The notes under the pieces: generated by a model
What the model was told of the DNA's origin: nothing
The model's database searches: none
The model's input: the letters and a program-made list of their open reading frames with translations, nothing else
In this document: positions 1 through 10,151 of the stretch, one piece after another
Position numbering within the stretch: the first letter of the stretch is position 1
How the letters are laid out: each line of letters begins with the position of its first letter
Program-made: the position numbers and the translations under genes
NCBI RefSeq assembly: GCF_902859945.1
Contig: NZ_CADIKL010000003.1
Coordinates: forward strand, 124,001 to 188,000
Direction of reading: 5' to 3'
From: Paraburkholderia caffeinitolerans
GTDB lineage: Bacteria > Pseudomonadota > Gammaproteobacteria > Burkholderiales > Burkholderiaceae
Length of the DNA stretch: 64,000 nucleotides

Positions 1-926
1 GCATGAGGAACGCGCCGAGCGCGAGCAGCATCGCGCCCGATGAGAACGCCCAGAGCGGCAGCACCGGCAGCGCGATCAGCGCCGAAATGAAAATGGTCTT
101 GCGGCGGCCGATTTTTTCCGAAAGCGAGCCGAAGAAAATGCCCCCGACGATCGCGCCGATATTCAGCGTGATGGTGATGAGCGAAACCGTATGCGGATCG
201 AAGTGATGCTGCTCGCGCAGGAAGGTCGGATAGAGGTCCTGCGTGCCGTGCGAGAAGAAGTTGAACGCCGTCATCAGCACGATCGCGTAGATCGAGAGGC
301 CGAGGTTGTGCTTGAGCGTGGAGAGCAGGCTCGGGCGTGCGCGCTTTTCCATCTCTTTCCAGGCCGGCGACTCGGGCACGTGCGCGCGCACATAGAGCAC
401 GAGCAGCGCGGGCAGCACGCCGACGAAGAACATGCCGCGCCAGCCGATGTACTGATAGAGCACGCCGAATACGATCGAGGCGAGCAGATAGCCGCTCGGG
501 TAACCGGCCTGCAGGAGGCCCGAGACGATGCCGCGCGCCTTCGGCGGGATGGTCTCCATGGTGAGCGCGGAGCCCACGCCCCATTCGCCGCCCATCGCCA
601 CGCCAAAGAGCGCGCGCAGAACGATGAACGTCGTGAGGTTGGGCGAGAAGCCAGTGAGCAGTTCGAGCAGCGAATAGCACGCGATATTGACCATCAGCGT
701 GGGGCGGCGGCCGAATTTGTCGGCGAGTCGGCCGAAGATCAAGGCGCCTAACGGGCGCATGGCCAGCGTGATCGTAATGGCAAATGCAACGGCGGGGATT
801 TGGGTATTGAATTCAGTGGCGATATCTTTCAGAACGAACACCATTAGAAAGAAATCGAATGCGTCGAGTGTCCACCCCAAATACGCTGCGATGGTGACGT
901 TCTTCTGCTCTCGCGTCCAGCTCATG
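1..926 (-). CDS. MFS transporter, SHS/lactate-sialate-like (3' end outside window)
   Basis: The reading frame opens at an ATG at 926 after a good Shine-Dalgarno (GAGGAG) and stays open to the window edge, giving at least 308 residues. The start MSWTREQKNVTIAAYLGWTL and the following FDFFLMVFVL segment resemble the SHS (sialate/lactate:H+ symporter) branch of the major facilitator superfamily. The loop GRLADKFGRRPTLM is the classic MFS motif between helices 2 and 3, and a second copy (GSLSEKIGRRKT) marks the other half. It is an inner-membrane proton-coupled carrier; a monocarboxylate or sugar acid is a guess at the substrate. The C-terminus lies outside the window. Confidence 0.85.
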
Positions 927-1236
927 GCGTTGTTCTCCTCATGTGGCCGCGCTTGTCCCTGTTTTCCGGCATTGCGCGCATGGCGTGCTCGGCCCCGCGT
1001 GGCGAGCTCCGTACGAGTGTACGCTGCGCATTAAACATTTGCAGGAATGTCCCGCGCAACCGGGACAAATCCCTGGAGAATCGGTTTATCGGGCCTTATC
1101 GATCGAAAGGTTATTGTTTTAATAGTAAATAAAACGTAATTTATTTGAATTAAAAATCGAATGCCTGGCGAATGAAGCGTGCGCGGTATTTCCGGGAATT
1201 ATCTGCAATTCTGATTGAATGCGAAGGTGCTGAAAC
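927..1236. other. Intergenic region upstream of the MFS gene
   Basis: About 310 bases without a convincing gene. The stretch near 1095-1165 is markedly AT-rich against its surroundings and probably holds the promoter of the leftward MFS gene. No repeat or RNA gene was recognised. Confidence 0.5.
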
Positions 1237-2646
1237 TCAACGTTGCATCAGCCATTCGGCGGCGCGGGATACGACATCGTCCCAGTCGCCGATGGTGGTC
1301 TGGCGCAGCACGTGAGCGTCGCGCATCCAGGGCGAACGCGTGCCGGCCGCGCCCCAGCGCCACTCGCCGGCCGGATTGACGAGCACGGCAGTGGGCTTGC
1401 CGCTCATGATCGCGAGATTGGCGACGCCCGAGTCGACGCTGATCACCGCGTCCAGTTGTTCGATGCACGCAGCAGTGTCGCCAAACGTCATGATGCCCGG
1501 CGCGTAGTGGGCGATGTTGCCGCGCGGCGAGCCGCCCAACATCTCCGCCGCGGGGTGATGGAGGCTGACGAAATGGACGTGAGCGCAGAGCGCCGGGTTC
1601 GTGGTGAGACGCTCGAGCGCCGCGAGCGGCAAGGAGCGCAGGCCGGCCCAACTGCGCTCCTTGCTGCGCATGTTGCGGTTATGGCGCTGCGCACAATCCC
1701 AGAACATGCCAACCAGCGCCTTGCCAGGGTGCTGGGCGCGCAACGTCTGCGCCCAGCTTGCCGCCTGGTCGCGCGCGAGTTTCGGCGCGCGTATCCAGGC
1801 TGCGAACCAGGGATCGGGGCGCGGCTGGAGGCGGGACGCGAGCATCGGCAGATGCAGTAGCGTGGCTTGCATCGTCGGTGCGAATGCCTCGACGGCGGGC
1901 AGCGTTTCTGCGTCCAATGGCGAGCGCTGGGCGAGCGGGCGGCGCGCGGCCACTACATGGCAGTCGGGCAGCGACGCTTCCACGACGCGGTAGATCGGCT
2001 CGTCGCAGGTCACCATGATCTCCGCCCCGGCCGCGCGCCAATGCGCGATGCTGCCGAACATCATGAACTGATCGCCGTAGCCCATCTGGTGCGTGACCAG
2101 CACGCGTTCGCCGCGCAGGTCACATTGTCCGTCCCACATCGGCACCGTGCCGTAGCGGTAGTTGCCGCTGTCACCGCGATTGCGCCAGACCCAGTGCGCG
2201 AAGCCGCGCGCGTCTCCCGCGCTGAGCAGCGCCTCGGCCAGCCATTTGCGCGCCCGCAGCTTGTCGGGATCGAGGTCGTCGGTCGAGCCATTTACCACGT
2301 GCTCCAGCAGCGCGATGGCGCGTGCGGTGTCGCCGCTCAGGTAAAGGTCGCGGCCGAGCCTTGCCTGATAGAACAGTGGCGACCAGTCGAGCGCCGCGAA
2401 ATCGATCCACGTTTGCGCCGCTTGCGCATGCTGGCCCAGCAGGCGCAGCGCGCGGGCGCGCGCGTGAACGAAACTGCGGTTGTGCGGGTCGAGCATCAGG
2501 CCCTTTTCGGCCCAAGGCAGTATGTGCTCGTCGCGCTTCACGCCGACGAGCGCTTCGCAAATCTGGATCAGTAGCGCAGGGTCGGAGGGGCAGTGGGCGT
2601 GCGCGACGAATGCTTGCAAGAGTCGCTGTTCCGGATCAATGGTCAT
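1237..2646 (-). CDS. TPR-domain protein with glycosyltransferase-9-like C-terminal half
   Basis: A 469-residue protein. Residues about 1-160 are alanine/leucine-rich helical repeats typical of tetratricopeptide units (for example ARALRLLGQHAQAAQTWIDF). The second half has features of the ADP-heptose/GT9 superfamily: a G-rich turn near VLVTHQMGYGDQFMMFGSI and a late acidic/serine segment, LDAVISVDSGVANLAIMSGK. In related TPR proteins this segment lies in the nucleotide-sugar binding half. It is probably a cytoplasmic protein acting in surface glycan assembly or protein glycosylation, but the acceptor cannot be told. It stands alone between divergent units. Confidence 0.7.
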   Translation of the reverse strand: MTIDPEQRLLQAFVAHAHCPSDPALLIQICEALVGVKRDEHILPWAEKGLMLDPHNRSFVHARARALRLLGQHAQAAQTWIDFAALDWSPLFYQARLGRDLYLSGDTARAIALLEHVVNGSTDDLDPDKLRARKWLAEALLSAGDARGFAHWVWRNRGDSGNYRYGTVPMWDGQCDLRGERVLVTHQMGYGDQFMMFGSIAHWRAAGAEIMVTCDEPIYRVVEASLPDCHVVAARRPLAQRSPLDAETLPAVEAFAPTMQATLLHLPMLASRLQPRPDPWFAAWIRAPKLARDQAASWAQTLRAQHPGKALVGMFWDCAQRHNRNMRSKERSWAGLRSLPLAALERLTTNPALCAHVHFVSLHHPAAEMLGGSPRGNIAHYAPGIMTFGDTAACIEQLDAVISVDSGVANLAIMSGKPTAVLVNPAGEWRWGAAGTRSPWMRDAHVLRQTTIGDWDDVVSRAAEWLMQR

Positions 2647-2910
2647 TGCTGGGGTGTCAGGAATATTTATCGGAGAAATCCTATTGAGGGGTATGGCCGG
2701 TCGATATCGGAGGCTTCTTAAAATGAGCGTCGCCGCTGCGCGCCATCTGCCGTCGGTGCAGCTTTGCTGCGCAGGTGCAAGCCATCGAGCACAATGAACG
2801 ACCGTGCTTTTCCTGATTCCGGTGAATGGACAGATTCACTAGAATCGGTTTGATCCCCCGCGTATTCCGTCATGCGGAACGGGGCCAGTAGATATCAAGG
2901 AGACGCAAGC

Positions 2911-3684
2911 ATGCAGGTCAGGGAAATGTTCGAATTGGGTGGACAGACGGCGCTTATCACGGGCGGCTCGCGCGGGCTCGGGCTGCAAATGGCCGAGGCG
3001 CTCGGCGAAATGGGCTGCCGTGTCGTCATTACGGCGCGCAAGGCCGACGAGCTTGCTGCGGCGGCGCAGCATCTGCAGGCGCGCGGCATCGAAGTCACGA
3101 CGATCGTGAGCGACCTGCAGCGTGCCGAGGCCGTCAAGCCTCTAGTCGATGAAACGCTGGCGGCATGCGGTCGGATCGACATTCTCGTGAACAATGCGGG
3201 CGCGACGTGGGGCGCGCCGGCGGAGGACTATCCCGATGAGGCATGGCACAAGGTCATGAACCTCAACGTCAACGCGCCGTTTTTCCTCGCTCGCGAAGTG
3301 GGCAAGCGCAGCATGATTCCCGCGCAGCGCGGCAAGATCATCAATATTGCGTCGGTCGCGGGCTTGAAGGGATCGCTTGGCCACATGCAGGCCATCGCAT
3401 ACAACACCTCGAAGGCCGCAGCCATCAACTTCACGCGCGCGCTCGCCGCCGAGTGGGGCAAGTACAACATCAACGTGAACGCGATCTGCCCGGGCTTCTT
3501 CCCGTCGAAGATGACGGCGGGCCTGCTCGATACGGCCGGGCAAGCGGTGATCGATCGTACGCCGCTGCATCGCCTCGGCGACGAAAGCGATCTTAAGGGC
3601 GCGGTGGTGTTTCTCGCGAGCGCCGCGTCGCGTCATGTCACCGGCCAGCACCTGGCGATCGACGGCGGCGCGAGCATCGCCTGA
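2911..3684 (+). CDS. SDR-family NAD(P)-dependent oxidoreductase
   Basis: 257 residues starting at ATG 2911 with AAGGAG upstream. It is a classical short-chain dehydrogenase: cofactor loop TGGSRGLG near residue 18, NNAG near 95, catalytic Ser in the IINIASVAG segment and YNTSK (Tyr-x-x-x-Lys) about residue 165. The C-terminal end HLAIDGGASIA is typical. SDRs of this size reduce or oxidise acyl or alcohol substrates. The next gene is an acyl-CoA ligase on the same strand 60 bp downstream, suggesting a short acyl catabolic operon. The substrate is unknown. Confidence 0.9.
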   Translation: MQVREMFELGGQTALITGGSRGLGLQMAEALGEMGCRVVITARKADELAAAAQHLQARGIEVTTIVSDLQRAEAVKPLVDETLAACGRIDILVNNAGATWGAPAEDYPDEAWHKVMNLNVNAPFFLAREVGKRSMIPAQRGKIINIASVAGLKGSLGHMQAIAYNTSKAAAINFTRALAAEWGKYNINVNAICPGFFPSKMTAGLLDTAGQAVIDRTPLHRLGDESDLKGAVVFLASAASRHVTGQHLAIDGGASIA

Positions 3685-3744
3685 CGCCGCACGAATTGCA
3701 CGCGTTCCACGAATTCCACCACGCTCACGAGACGATTACCCGCC

Positions 3745-5436
3745 ATGCCTCAGTCCACTACCGCTGCGTCGCGCACGAGTTCGCCATATTGGCCTTCGCA
3801 TCTCTCGCCGCACTTGAGCCTTCCCGCCACGAACCTGTTCTATAACGCCGAGGTTTCAGCCGCGCGTTATCCGGACAAGCCTTTCATCGTCTTCTACGAC
3901 ACGCCCGTTACCTTCGCGCAGTTCAAGGACGAGGCCGAGCGCGTGGCGGGTTATCTGCAGACGGAGTGCGGCGTGAAGGCCGGCGACCGCGTGCTTCTCT
4001 ATATGCAGAACAGTCCGCAATGGGTGATCGCCTATTACGGCATCCTGCGCGCGAATGCCGTGGTCGTGCCCGTCAACCCGATGAATCTCACCGACGAACT
4101 CGCGCACTACGTGGAAGATAGCGGTGCGACCACCGCGTTCGTCGCGCAGGATCTGTATCCGCGCATCGCGTCGCTGGTGGGCGCGGGAGAGGGGCAGGGA
4201 TTGCGGCATCTGCTTGTCGCCACGTACAGCGATTATTTGAAGAACGAACCGTTCTCAACGCCGCCCGAATTCGTGAGTGCGCCGCGCCACGTGCAGGGGC
4301 CGGGCGTCGCGCACTGGGCCGACGTGCTGGCGGCGGGCTGCACGCCCGGCGCACTCACGGCAGGACCGGACGATCTGTGTGTGATGCCATACACGTCGGG
4401 CACCACGGGCAAGCCCAAGGGCTGCATGCATACGCATCGCAGCGTGATGTCCACGGCCGTGGGTGGTTGCGTCTGGTTCGGCAATACTCAGGATGCCGTA
4501 CAGCTTTCCGTGCTGCCGCTGTTTCATGTGACCGGCATGCAGGGCGGCATGAACAGCCCGATTTACAACGGTTCCACGATTGTGATCCTGCCGCGCTGGG
4601 ACCGCGACGCCGCGGCGCGCGCGATCGAGCATTACCGCATCACGTGTTGGCAGTCGATCTCGACGATGGTCGTGGACTTCCTGTCGAATCCGCGCGTCGG
4701 CGAATACGACCTGTCGAGTCTCTCCGCGATGCGCGGCGGCGGCGCGACCATGCCCGATGCCGTGGTCAAGAAGCTGCGCGACCTCACGGGTCTCGAGTTC
4801 GTGGAGGGCTACGGCATGTCGGAGACGATGGCCGCCACGCATATCAATCCACCGCAGCACCCGAAGGCGCAGTGTCTCGGCATTCCGGTCTTCGACGTCG
4901 ATGCGCGCATCGTCGATCCGATCACGTTCGAAGAGGTGCCGGAGGGCGAGGCGGGCGAACTCATCATGAGCGCGCCGCAAGTGATGCAAGGCTACTGGGG
5001 CAACCCCAAGGCAACGAGCGAGGCCTTCATCGAGCGCGACGGCAAGCGCTTTTTGCGCACCGGCGACCTCGTGCGGCGCGACGCGGACGGCTATTACTTC
5101 ATGACCGACCGCCTCAAGCGCATGATCAACGCGTCCGGCTACAAGGTGTGGCCGGCCGAGGTCGAGGCGCTCATGTATCGGCATCCCGCCATCAAGGAGG
5201 TCTGCATCATCGGCGCCCAGGACCCGAAGCGCGGCGAGACCGTGAAGGCCGTCGTGGTGCTCGATCCGAAGCAGGTGGGCAGCGTGAGCGAAGCGGAGAT
5301 CGTCGCGTGGGCGCACGAAAATATGGCGGCCTACAAGGCGCCGCGCATCGTTCAGTTTGTCGAAGCGTTGCCGAAGTCGGGCAGCGGCAAGATTCTCTGG
5401 CGCAAGCTGCAGGAAGAGGAGGCCGCCGCGCGCTGA
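3745..5436 (+). CDS. AMP-binding acyl-CoA ligase (long-chain fatty acid-CoA ligase family)
   Basis: 563 residues. ATP/AMP signature YTSGTTGKPKGCMHTH near residue 216, the acyl-adenylate motif EGYGMSET near 355, a hinge TGDLVRRDADGYY, and the C-terminal catalytic lysine region SGSGKILWRKL are all intact. It should activate a carboxylic acid to its CoA thioester through an adenylate intermediate in the cytoplasm. Length fits medium- to long-chain ligases. It probably forms an operon with the SDR gene just upstream. It lies about 0.7 kb from the oxalate regulator, but a link to oxalate is not shown by the sequence. Confidence 0.9.
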   Translation: MPQSTTAASRTSSPYWPSHLSPHLSLPATNLFYNAEVSAARYPDKPFIVFYDTPVTFAQFKDEAERVAGYLQTECGVKAGDRVLLYMQNSPQWVIAYYGILRANAVVVPVNPMNLTDELAHYVEDSGATTAFVAQDLYPRIASLVGAGEGQGLRHLLVATYSDYLKNEPFSTPPEFVSAPRHVQGPGVAHWADVLAAGCTPGALTAGPDDLCVMPYTSGTTGKPKGCMHTHRSVMSTAVGGCVWFGNTQDAVQLSVLPLFHVTGMQGGMNSPIYNGSTIVILPRWDRDAAARAIEHYRITCWQSISTMVVDFLSNPRVGEYDLSSLSAMRGGGATMPDAVVKKLRDLTGLEFVEGYGMSETMAATHINPPQHPKAQCLGIPVFDVDARIVDPITFEEVPEGEAGELIMSAPQVMQGYWGNPKATSEAFIERDGKRFLRTGDLVRRDADGYYFMTDRLKRMINASGYKVWPAEVEALMYRHPAIKEVCIIGAQDPKRGETVKAVVVLDPKQVGSVSEAEIVAWAHENMAAYKAPRIVQFVEALPKSGSGKILWRKLQEEEAAAR

Positions 5437-5482
5437 CGTGCATTAACGCGGCGCACCGAACCTCTTTCCTTCCTCGCGAGCA

Positions 5483-5863
5483 TCAGGCGCCTGCCAATGC
5501 CGGCAGATGCAACTCGCTCCAACCCCATCCTCCGTGTGCCGCTTCGGCGGCCGCTCCCTTCGTTCCCGTGTGCTGCGCGACGTGACCCGGCGACCATTCG
5601 CCGGGCGCTTGCGCGTTCTTGCGCTCGAGAATCGCCTCGCACAGAAAGTCGATGCTGTACGCGTTCAGCAAATGCGCATGATGCGTTTCGATATAGGACG
5701 CGAGGCGCGCCGCCTCGCCCTTGATCGCCGCGAGGGAGTAAAGCGTGGTGGCATCCCAGCGAAAGCGCAGTCCGAGTTCGGCAAAGGCGGAATTGAATGC
5801 GCTCAACTGGTTGTGCAGGTGCTGATCGTGTTCCGTGGTCCGGCTGGCTGAAGAGTGGCTCAT
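5483..5863 (-). CDS. Hypothetical protein, 126 aa
   Basis: ATG at 5863 with GGAG nine bases upstream. The product is histidine-rich at its N-terminus and largely helical, with no recognised domain, signal peptide or membrane segment. It is convergent with the acyl-CoA ligase and divergent from the GntR regulator. I do not recognise the family. Function unknown. Confidence 0.6.
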   Translation of the reverse strand: MSHSSASRTTEHDQHLHNQLSAFNSAFAELGLRFRWDATTLYSLAAIKGEAARLASYIETHHAHLLNAYSIDFLCEAILERKNAQAPGEWSPGHVAQHTGTKGAAAEAAHGGWGWSELHLPALAGA

Positions 5864-6024
5864 GGCTGGTCTCCGTATGAGTTCAGATGACGTGAGCCAA
5901 TCGTAGAAGCGTAGATGAATAAACGATAGTTAAAGTTTTTTTAGATTTATATAAAGAATCGCATATAGATGCGAGACTGACGATCGGCCTACGCGTAAAC
6001 CCGCTTGGTGACGTGCTTGCTTCT

Positions 6025-6046
6025 GATATATTGTATGGCACATATG
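6025..6046. promoter_or_regulatory. Candidate GntR operator upstream of its own gene
   Basis: GATATATTGTATGGCACATATG contains ATATTGTAT, which recurs in the promoter of oxc (near 6969). Both sites sit upstream of genes in the oxalate island, so one regulator may bind both. This is inferred from the shared word and position only. Confidence 0.4.
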
Positions 6047-6095
6047 GAATTTGATCTTAACGCCGGCTAAACACAACGTTGGAGATAAACCACCG

Positions 6096-6815
6096 ATGTC
6101 TGCCGAACTCCAGGACGTAGCGGGGTTGTCCCCGCTGAGCTTGACGCTCGAACCCATCCACGCCACGGTTTCGCTGCGCGATCAGGCATACGCGAAACTC
6201 AAGCAGGCGATTGCAGAGACCGACATCTACCGCTCGCGAGACGAAATTCGCCTCGACGAAAAAGAGTTGACTGAAAAGCTCGGCGTGAGCCGCACGCCGG
6301 TGCGCGAGGCCATGACGCTGCTGGAACAGGAAGGATTCCTGCGTACTGTGCCGCGGCGCGGTGTCTATATTTTGCGCAAGACCCGCAAGGAGATCGTCGA
6401 GATGATCTATATGTGGGCCGCGCTGGAAAGCATTGCCGCGCGGCTCGCCACACAGCGCGCTTCCGATGAGGACATCGCGCGTTTGCGCCATATGTTCGCG
6501 GATTTCGGCGAGGACAAACCCACCGAGCACATCGAGGAATACTCGGAAGCGAACATCACGTTTCATCAAGCGCTGGTGGAGTTGTCCAAGTCGCCGATCA
6601 TCGTCGAGACCATCAAGAACATCTTCATGCATGTGCGAGCGATCCGGCGCATGACGATCGCGCAGAGCGATCGCGCGTCACGATCGATCGTGGACCACAT
6701 GCGGATCATCGAGGCCCTCGAGGCCCGCGATACCGAGAGAGTAGAGCGGCTCGTGCGCCAGCATTCGATCGATCTTGCGTTATTTGTCGAGGCGAACTGC
6801 GACTTTCTAGACTGA
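6096..6815 (+). CDS. GntR-family transcriptional regulator (FadR/FCD type) of the oxalate island
   Basis: 239 residues from ATG 6096, preceded by GGAG. The N-terminal winged helix is clear: DQAYAKLKQAI, then LDEKELTEKLGVSRTPVREAM and EGFLRTVPRRGVYIL. The C-terminal half has the all-helical FCD ligand-binding pattern (YMWAALESIAARLA, then histidines in FHQALVEL and VDHMRIIEAL). It directly precedes oxc on the same strand, so it is the likely effector-responsive regulator of oxalate degradation genes. Shared ATATTGTAT words upstream of this gene and of oxc support joint control. Confidence 0.85.
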   Translation: MSAELQDVAGLSPLSLTLEPIHATVSLRDQAYAKLKQAIAETDIYRSRDEIRLDEKELTEKLGVSRTPVREAMTLLEQEGFLRTVPRRGVYILRKTRKEIVEMIYMWAALESIAARLATQRASDEDIARLRHMFADFGEDKPTEHIEEYSEANITFHQALVELSKSPIIVETIKNIFMHVRAIRRMTIAQSDRASRSIVDHMRIIEALEARDTERVERLVRQHSIDLALFVEANCDFLD

Positions 6816-6947
6816 GCGGCTCGCGCGTACACATTGCGTGCCGCTGTTGTGCTTTTTCAAGTGTTGCCGTTGGTCAGTAAATTTGGACTCCGTAATAAAT
6901 AGTAGCGTCTGACGCTGCTACACAGAGCGGGGATCTCAAAAAAATGC

Positions 6948-6985
6948 TTGACTAATATTGTGTGTGGAATATTGTATATCACGAG
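6948..6985 (+). promoter_or_regulatory. Candidate promoter/operator of oxc
   Basis: TTGACT at 6948-6953 and TTGTAT at 6972-6977, spacer 18 bp, form a plausible sigma-70 promoter. The GAATATTGTATATCAC segment overlaps the -10 and shares ATATTGTAT with the site upstream of the GntR gene, a layout suited to repression or effector-dependent release. Confidence 0.45.
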
Positions 6986-7016
6986 TAACCCAACGCCCCG
7001 CCAACGAGGAGACGTC

Positions 7017-8762
7017 ATGGCAGAAGCAGGTATGAACGACGCGCAGAACAGCCCTGCGCAGGAAGCGCAACCGACGACCGATGGTTTTCACCTCGTCATC
7101 GACGCGCTGAAGCTCAACGACATCGACACGATTTTCGGTCTCGTCGGTATTCCGATCACGGACCTCGCGCGTCTGGCCCAAGCCGAAGGGATGCGCTTCA
7201 TCGGCTTCCGGCACGAGCAGAACGCGGGCAACGCCGCGGCCATCGCGGGTTACATGACGAAGAAGCCGGGCATCTGCCTCACGGTTTCGGCGCCTGGCTT
7301 CCTCAACGGCCTGACCGCGCTCGCCAACGCCACCACCAACTGCTTCCCGATGATCCTCATCAGCGGCTCGAGCGAGCGCGAGATCGTCGACCTGCAGCAG
7401 GGCGACTACGAGGAAATGGACCAGCTCAACGCTGCCAAGCCGTATGCCAAGGCCGCTTACCGCGTGCTGCATGCCGAGGACATCGGCGTCGGCATTGCCC
7501 GCGCGATCCGCGCTGCGGTCTCGGGCCGCCCGGGCGGCGTCTATCTCGACCTGCCGGCCAAGCTGCTCGCGCAGACCATCGACGCCGTGAAGGGCGAGCA
7601 GTCGCTGATCAAGGTCGTGGATGCCGCGCCGCGCCAACTGCCCGCTCCCGACTCGGTCCAGCGCGCGCTCGAAGTCCTCAAGACGGCCAAGCGCCCGCTC
7701 ATCCTGCTCGGCAAGGGCGCAGCCTATGCTCAGGCCGACGCGCAAATCCGCGAGCTGGTTGAGAAGAGCGGCATTCCCTATCTGCCGATGTCGATGGCCA
7801 AGGGCTTGCTGCCCGACACGCACGAGCAGTCCGCGTCCGCCGCGCGCTCGTTCGTGCTCGCCGAATCGGATGCCGTCGTGCTGATCGGCGCGCGTCTGAA
7901 CTGGCTGCTCTCGCACGGCAAGGGCAAGACCTGGGGTGCGCCGTCGCCCAAGCGCTTTGTGCAGATCGACATCGCACCCACCGAGATCGACAGCAACGTG
8001 GCGATCGAAGCACCGGTGATCGGCGACATCGGTTCGTGTGTTGAGGCGCTGGTCGCCGGCATGGGCTCGAACTTCCCGCAGCCGAGCGCCGAATGGCTCG
8101 GCGCCATTGCGGAGCGCAAGAACAAGAATCTCGCGAAGATGGCCGCGACGCTCGAGAAGAACCCGACGCCGATGAATTTCCACAGCGCCCTGCGCGCGAT
8201 TCGCGACGTGCTCAAGACGCGTCCCGACATCAACGTGGTGAACGAAGGCGCGAACACGCTCGACTATGCGCGCGCCGTGATCGACATGTACCAGCCGCGC
8301 AAGCGTTTCGACTCGGGTACGTGGGGGATCATGGGCATCGGTATGGGCTTCGCGGTCGGCGCGGCGGTCACGAGCGGCACACAAGTCGTGGCGATCGAAG
8401 GTGACAGCGCGTTCGGCTTCAGCGGCATGGAGCTGGAGACCATCTGTCGCTACAACCTGCCGGTCTGCACGATCGTCTTCAACAACAACGGCGTGTATCG
8501 CGGCACCGATGTGAACCCGACCGGCGGCGCCGACGTTGCGCCCACCGTGTTCGTGAAGGGCGCGCGCTACGACAAGATGATCGAGGCGTTCGGCGGCATC
8601 GGCCACCAGGCTACGACGCCCGAGGAATTGACTGCGGCGCTGCTCGAAGCGATCGCGTCGGGCAAGCCCACGCTGATCAACGCAGTGATCGACGAATCGG
8701 CCGGCACCGAAAGCGGTCGTCTCACGAATCTCAATCCGCAAAGCGCGGCCATGAAGAAATAA
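7017..8762 (+). CDS. oxc: Oxalyl-CoA decarboxylase
   Basis: 581 residues from ATG 7017 (GAGGAG upstream). A thiamine diphosphate enzyme that converts oxalyl-CoA to formyl-CoA and CO2. The catalytic-glutamate region [17 protein letters not shown] is present near residue 62, and the ThDP/Mg motif begins [10 protein letters not shown] and ends at NNNGVYRG. Length matches the Oxalobacter enzyme family (about 568). The next gene, frc, supplies its substrate and recycles its product, so the pair forms the core oxalate cycle. Expression is probably under the adjacent GntR regulator. Confidence 0.95.
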   Translation: MAEAGMNDAQNSPAQEAQPTTDGFHLVIDALKLNDIDTIFGLVGIPITDLARLAQAEGMRFIGFRHEQNAGNAAAIAGYMTKKPGICLTVSAPGFLNGLTALANATTNCFPMILISGSSEREIVDLQQGDYEEMDQLNAAKPYAKAAYRVLHAEDIGVGIARAIRAAVSGRPGGVYLDLPAKLLAQTIDAVKGEQSLIKVVDAAPRQLPAPDSVQRALEVLKTAKRPLILLGKGAAYAQADAQIRELVEKSGIPYLPMSMAKGLLPDTHEQSASAARSFVLAESDAVVLIGARLNWLLSHGKGKTWGAPSPKRFVQIDIAPTEIDSNVAIEAPVIGDIGSCVEALVAGMGSNFPQPSAEWLGAIAERKNKNLAKMAATLEKNPTPMNFHSALRAIRDVLKTRPDINVVNEGANTLDYARAVIDMYQPRKRFDSGTWGIMGIGMGFAVGAAVTSGTQVVAIEGDSAFGFSGMELETICRYNLPVCTIVFNNNGVYRGTDVNPTGGADVAPTVFVKGARYDKMIEAFGGIGHQATTPEELTAALLEAIASGKPTLINAVIDESAGTESGRLTNLNPQSAAMKK

Positions 8763-8800
8763 GCTGAGTCTCACAGGACACATTAATCAGGAGCCAGAAC

Positions 8801-10051
8801 ATGAGCAAACCCCTCGACGGCATCAAGATCATCGACTTCACGCACGTACAGGCAGGCCCCGCATGCACGCAAATGCTCGCGTGGTTCGGTGCGGACGTGA
8901 TCAAGGTGGAGCGCCCGGGCGCCGGTGACGTGACGCGCTCGCAGTTGCGCGACATTCCCGAAGCGGACGCGCTGTACTTCACGATGCTCAACAGCAACAA
9001 GCGTTCGCTCACGCTCGACACCAAGAAGCCGGAAGGCAAGGAAGTGCTCGAGAAACTGATTCGCGAGTCGGACGTGATGGTGGAGAACTTCGGCCCCGGC
9101 GCGCTCGATCGCATGGGCTTCACGTGGGAGCGCATCAAGGAGCTCAACCCGAAGATGATCGTCGCTTCGGTGAAGGGTTTCAGCGAAGGCCACCACTATG
9201 ACGACCTCAAGGTCTATGAGAACGTTGCACAGTGCGCGGGCGGCGCGGCCTCGACCACGGGCTTCTGGGACGGCCCGCCCACGGTCAGCGCGGCAGCGCT
9301 CGGCGACAGCAACACGGGCATGCACCTGGCCATCGGCATTCTTACGGCGCTGATCGGCCGCGACAAGACCGGCAAGGGCCAGAAAGTGGCCGTCTCGATG
9401 CAGGACAGCGTGATTAACCTGTGCCGCGTGAAGCTGCGCGACCAGCAGCGTCTCGATCGCGTGGGCTATCTGGAAGAGTATCCGCAGTACCCGCACGGCA
9501 CCTTCAGCGACGTGGTGCCCCGTGGCGGCAACGCGGGCGGCGGCGGCCAGCCGGGCTGGGTGCTCAAGTGCAAGGGCTGGGAAACCGATCCGAACGCGTA
9601 TATCTACTTCACGGTGCAGGGCCATGCGTGGGAGCCGATCTGCCGCGCAATCGGCAAGCCCGAGTGGATCGACGATCCGGACTACAAGACGGCCCAGGCG
9701 CGCCAGCCGCATATCTTCGACATTTTCGCGGTGATCGAGGAGTGGCTTGCCGACAAGACCAAGTTCGAGGCCGTCGATATTCTGCGCAAGTTCGACATCC
9801 CGTGCGCGCCGGTGCTCAGCATGAAGGAAATCGCCAATGACCCGTCGCTGCGCGAGAGCGGTACCATCGTCGAAGTCCCGCACAAGGAACGCGGCACGTA
9901 TCTCACCGTGGGCAGCCCGATCAAGTTCTCGGATCTGAAGCCGGAAATCACGGGTTCGCCGCTGCTCGGCGAGCATACCGACGAAGTGCTCGCCAACCTT
10001 GGCTACACGCCGCAGCAGATCGCGGCGCTGCATGAGGCGCGCGCGGTCTGA
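8801..10051 (+). CDS. frc: Formyl-CoA:oxalate CoA-transferase
   Basis: 416 residues, starting 38 bp after oxc with AGGAG before the ATG. Class III CoA-transferase that moves CoA from formyl-CoA to oxalate. The N-terminus [20 protein letters not shown] and the segment [14 protein letters not shown], which carries the catalytic aspartate of this family, are intact. Glycine-rich loops ([12 protein letters not shown]) match the active-site lid region. Length is close to the known enzyme (428). Same operon as oxc. Confidence 0.95.
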   Translation: MSKPLDGIKIIDFTHVQAGPACTQMLAWFGADVIKVERPGAGDVTRSQLRDIPEADALYFTMLNSNKRSLTLDTKKPEGKEVLEKLIRESDVMVENFGPGALDRMGFTWERIKELNPKMIVASVKGFSEGHHYDDLKVYENVAQCAGGAASTTGFWDGPPTVSAAALGDSNTGMHLAIGILTALIGRDKTGKGQKVAVSMQDSVINLCRVKLRDQQRLDRVGYLEEYPQYPHGTFSDVVPRGGNAGGGGQPGWVLKCKGWETDPNAYIYFTVQGHAWEPICRAIGKPEWIDDPDYKTAQARQPHIFDIFAVIEEWLADKTKFEAVDILRKFDIPCAPVLSMKEIANDPSLRESGTIVEVPHKERGTYLTVGSPIKFSDLKPEITGSPLLGEHTDEVLANLGYTPQQIAALHEARAV

Positions 10052-10151
10052 GGTACGGGACGCTCCGCAGGCCAGCGGAGCGCGGTGCGCGCATGAGGGT
10101 CGCGCGCGCCGCGCTCCGGCGATTCAATCCTTTCCCTTCATAGCCCATACC

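Noticed and set aside
4255..5316. 353-residue minus-strand frame opposite the acyl-CoA ligase
   Set aside because: Antisense shadow of a clear AMP-binding enzyme.
6936..8783. 615-residue minus-strand frame opposite oxc
   Set aside because: oxc on the other strand is certain. The antisense product has no recognisable fold.
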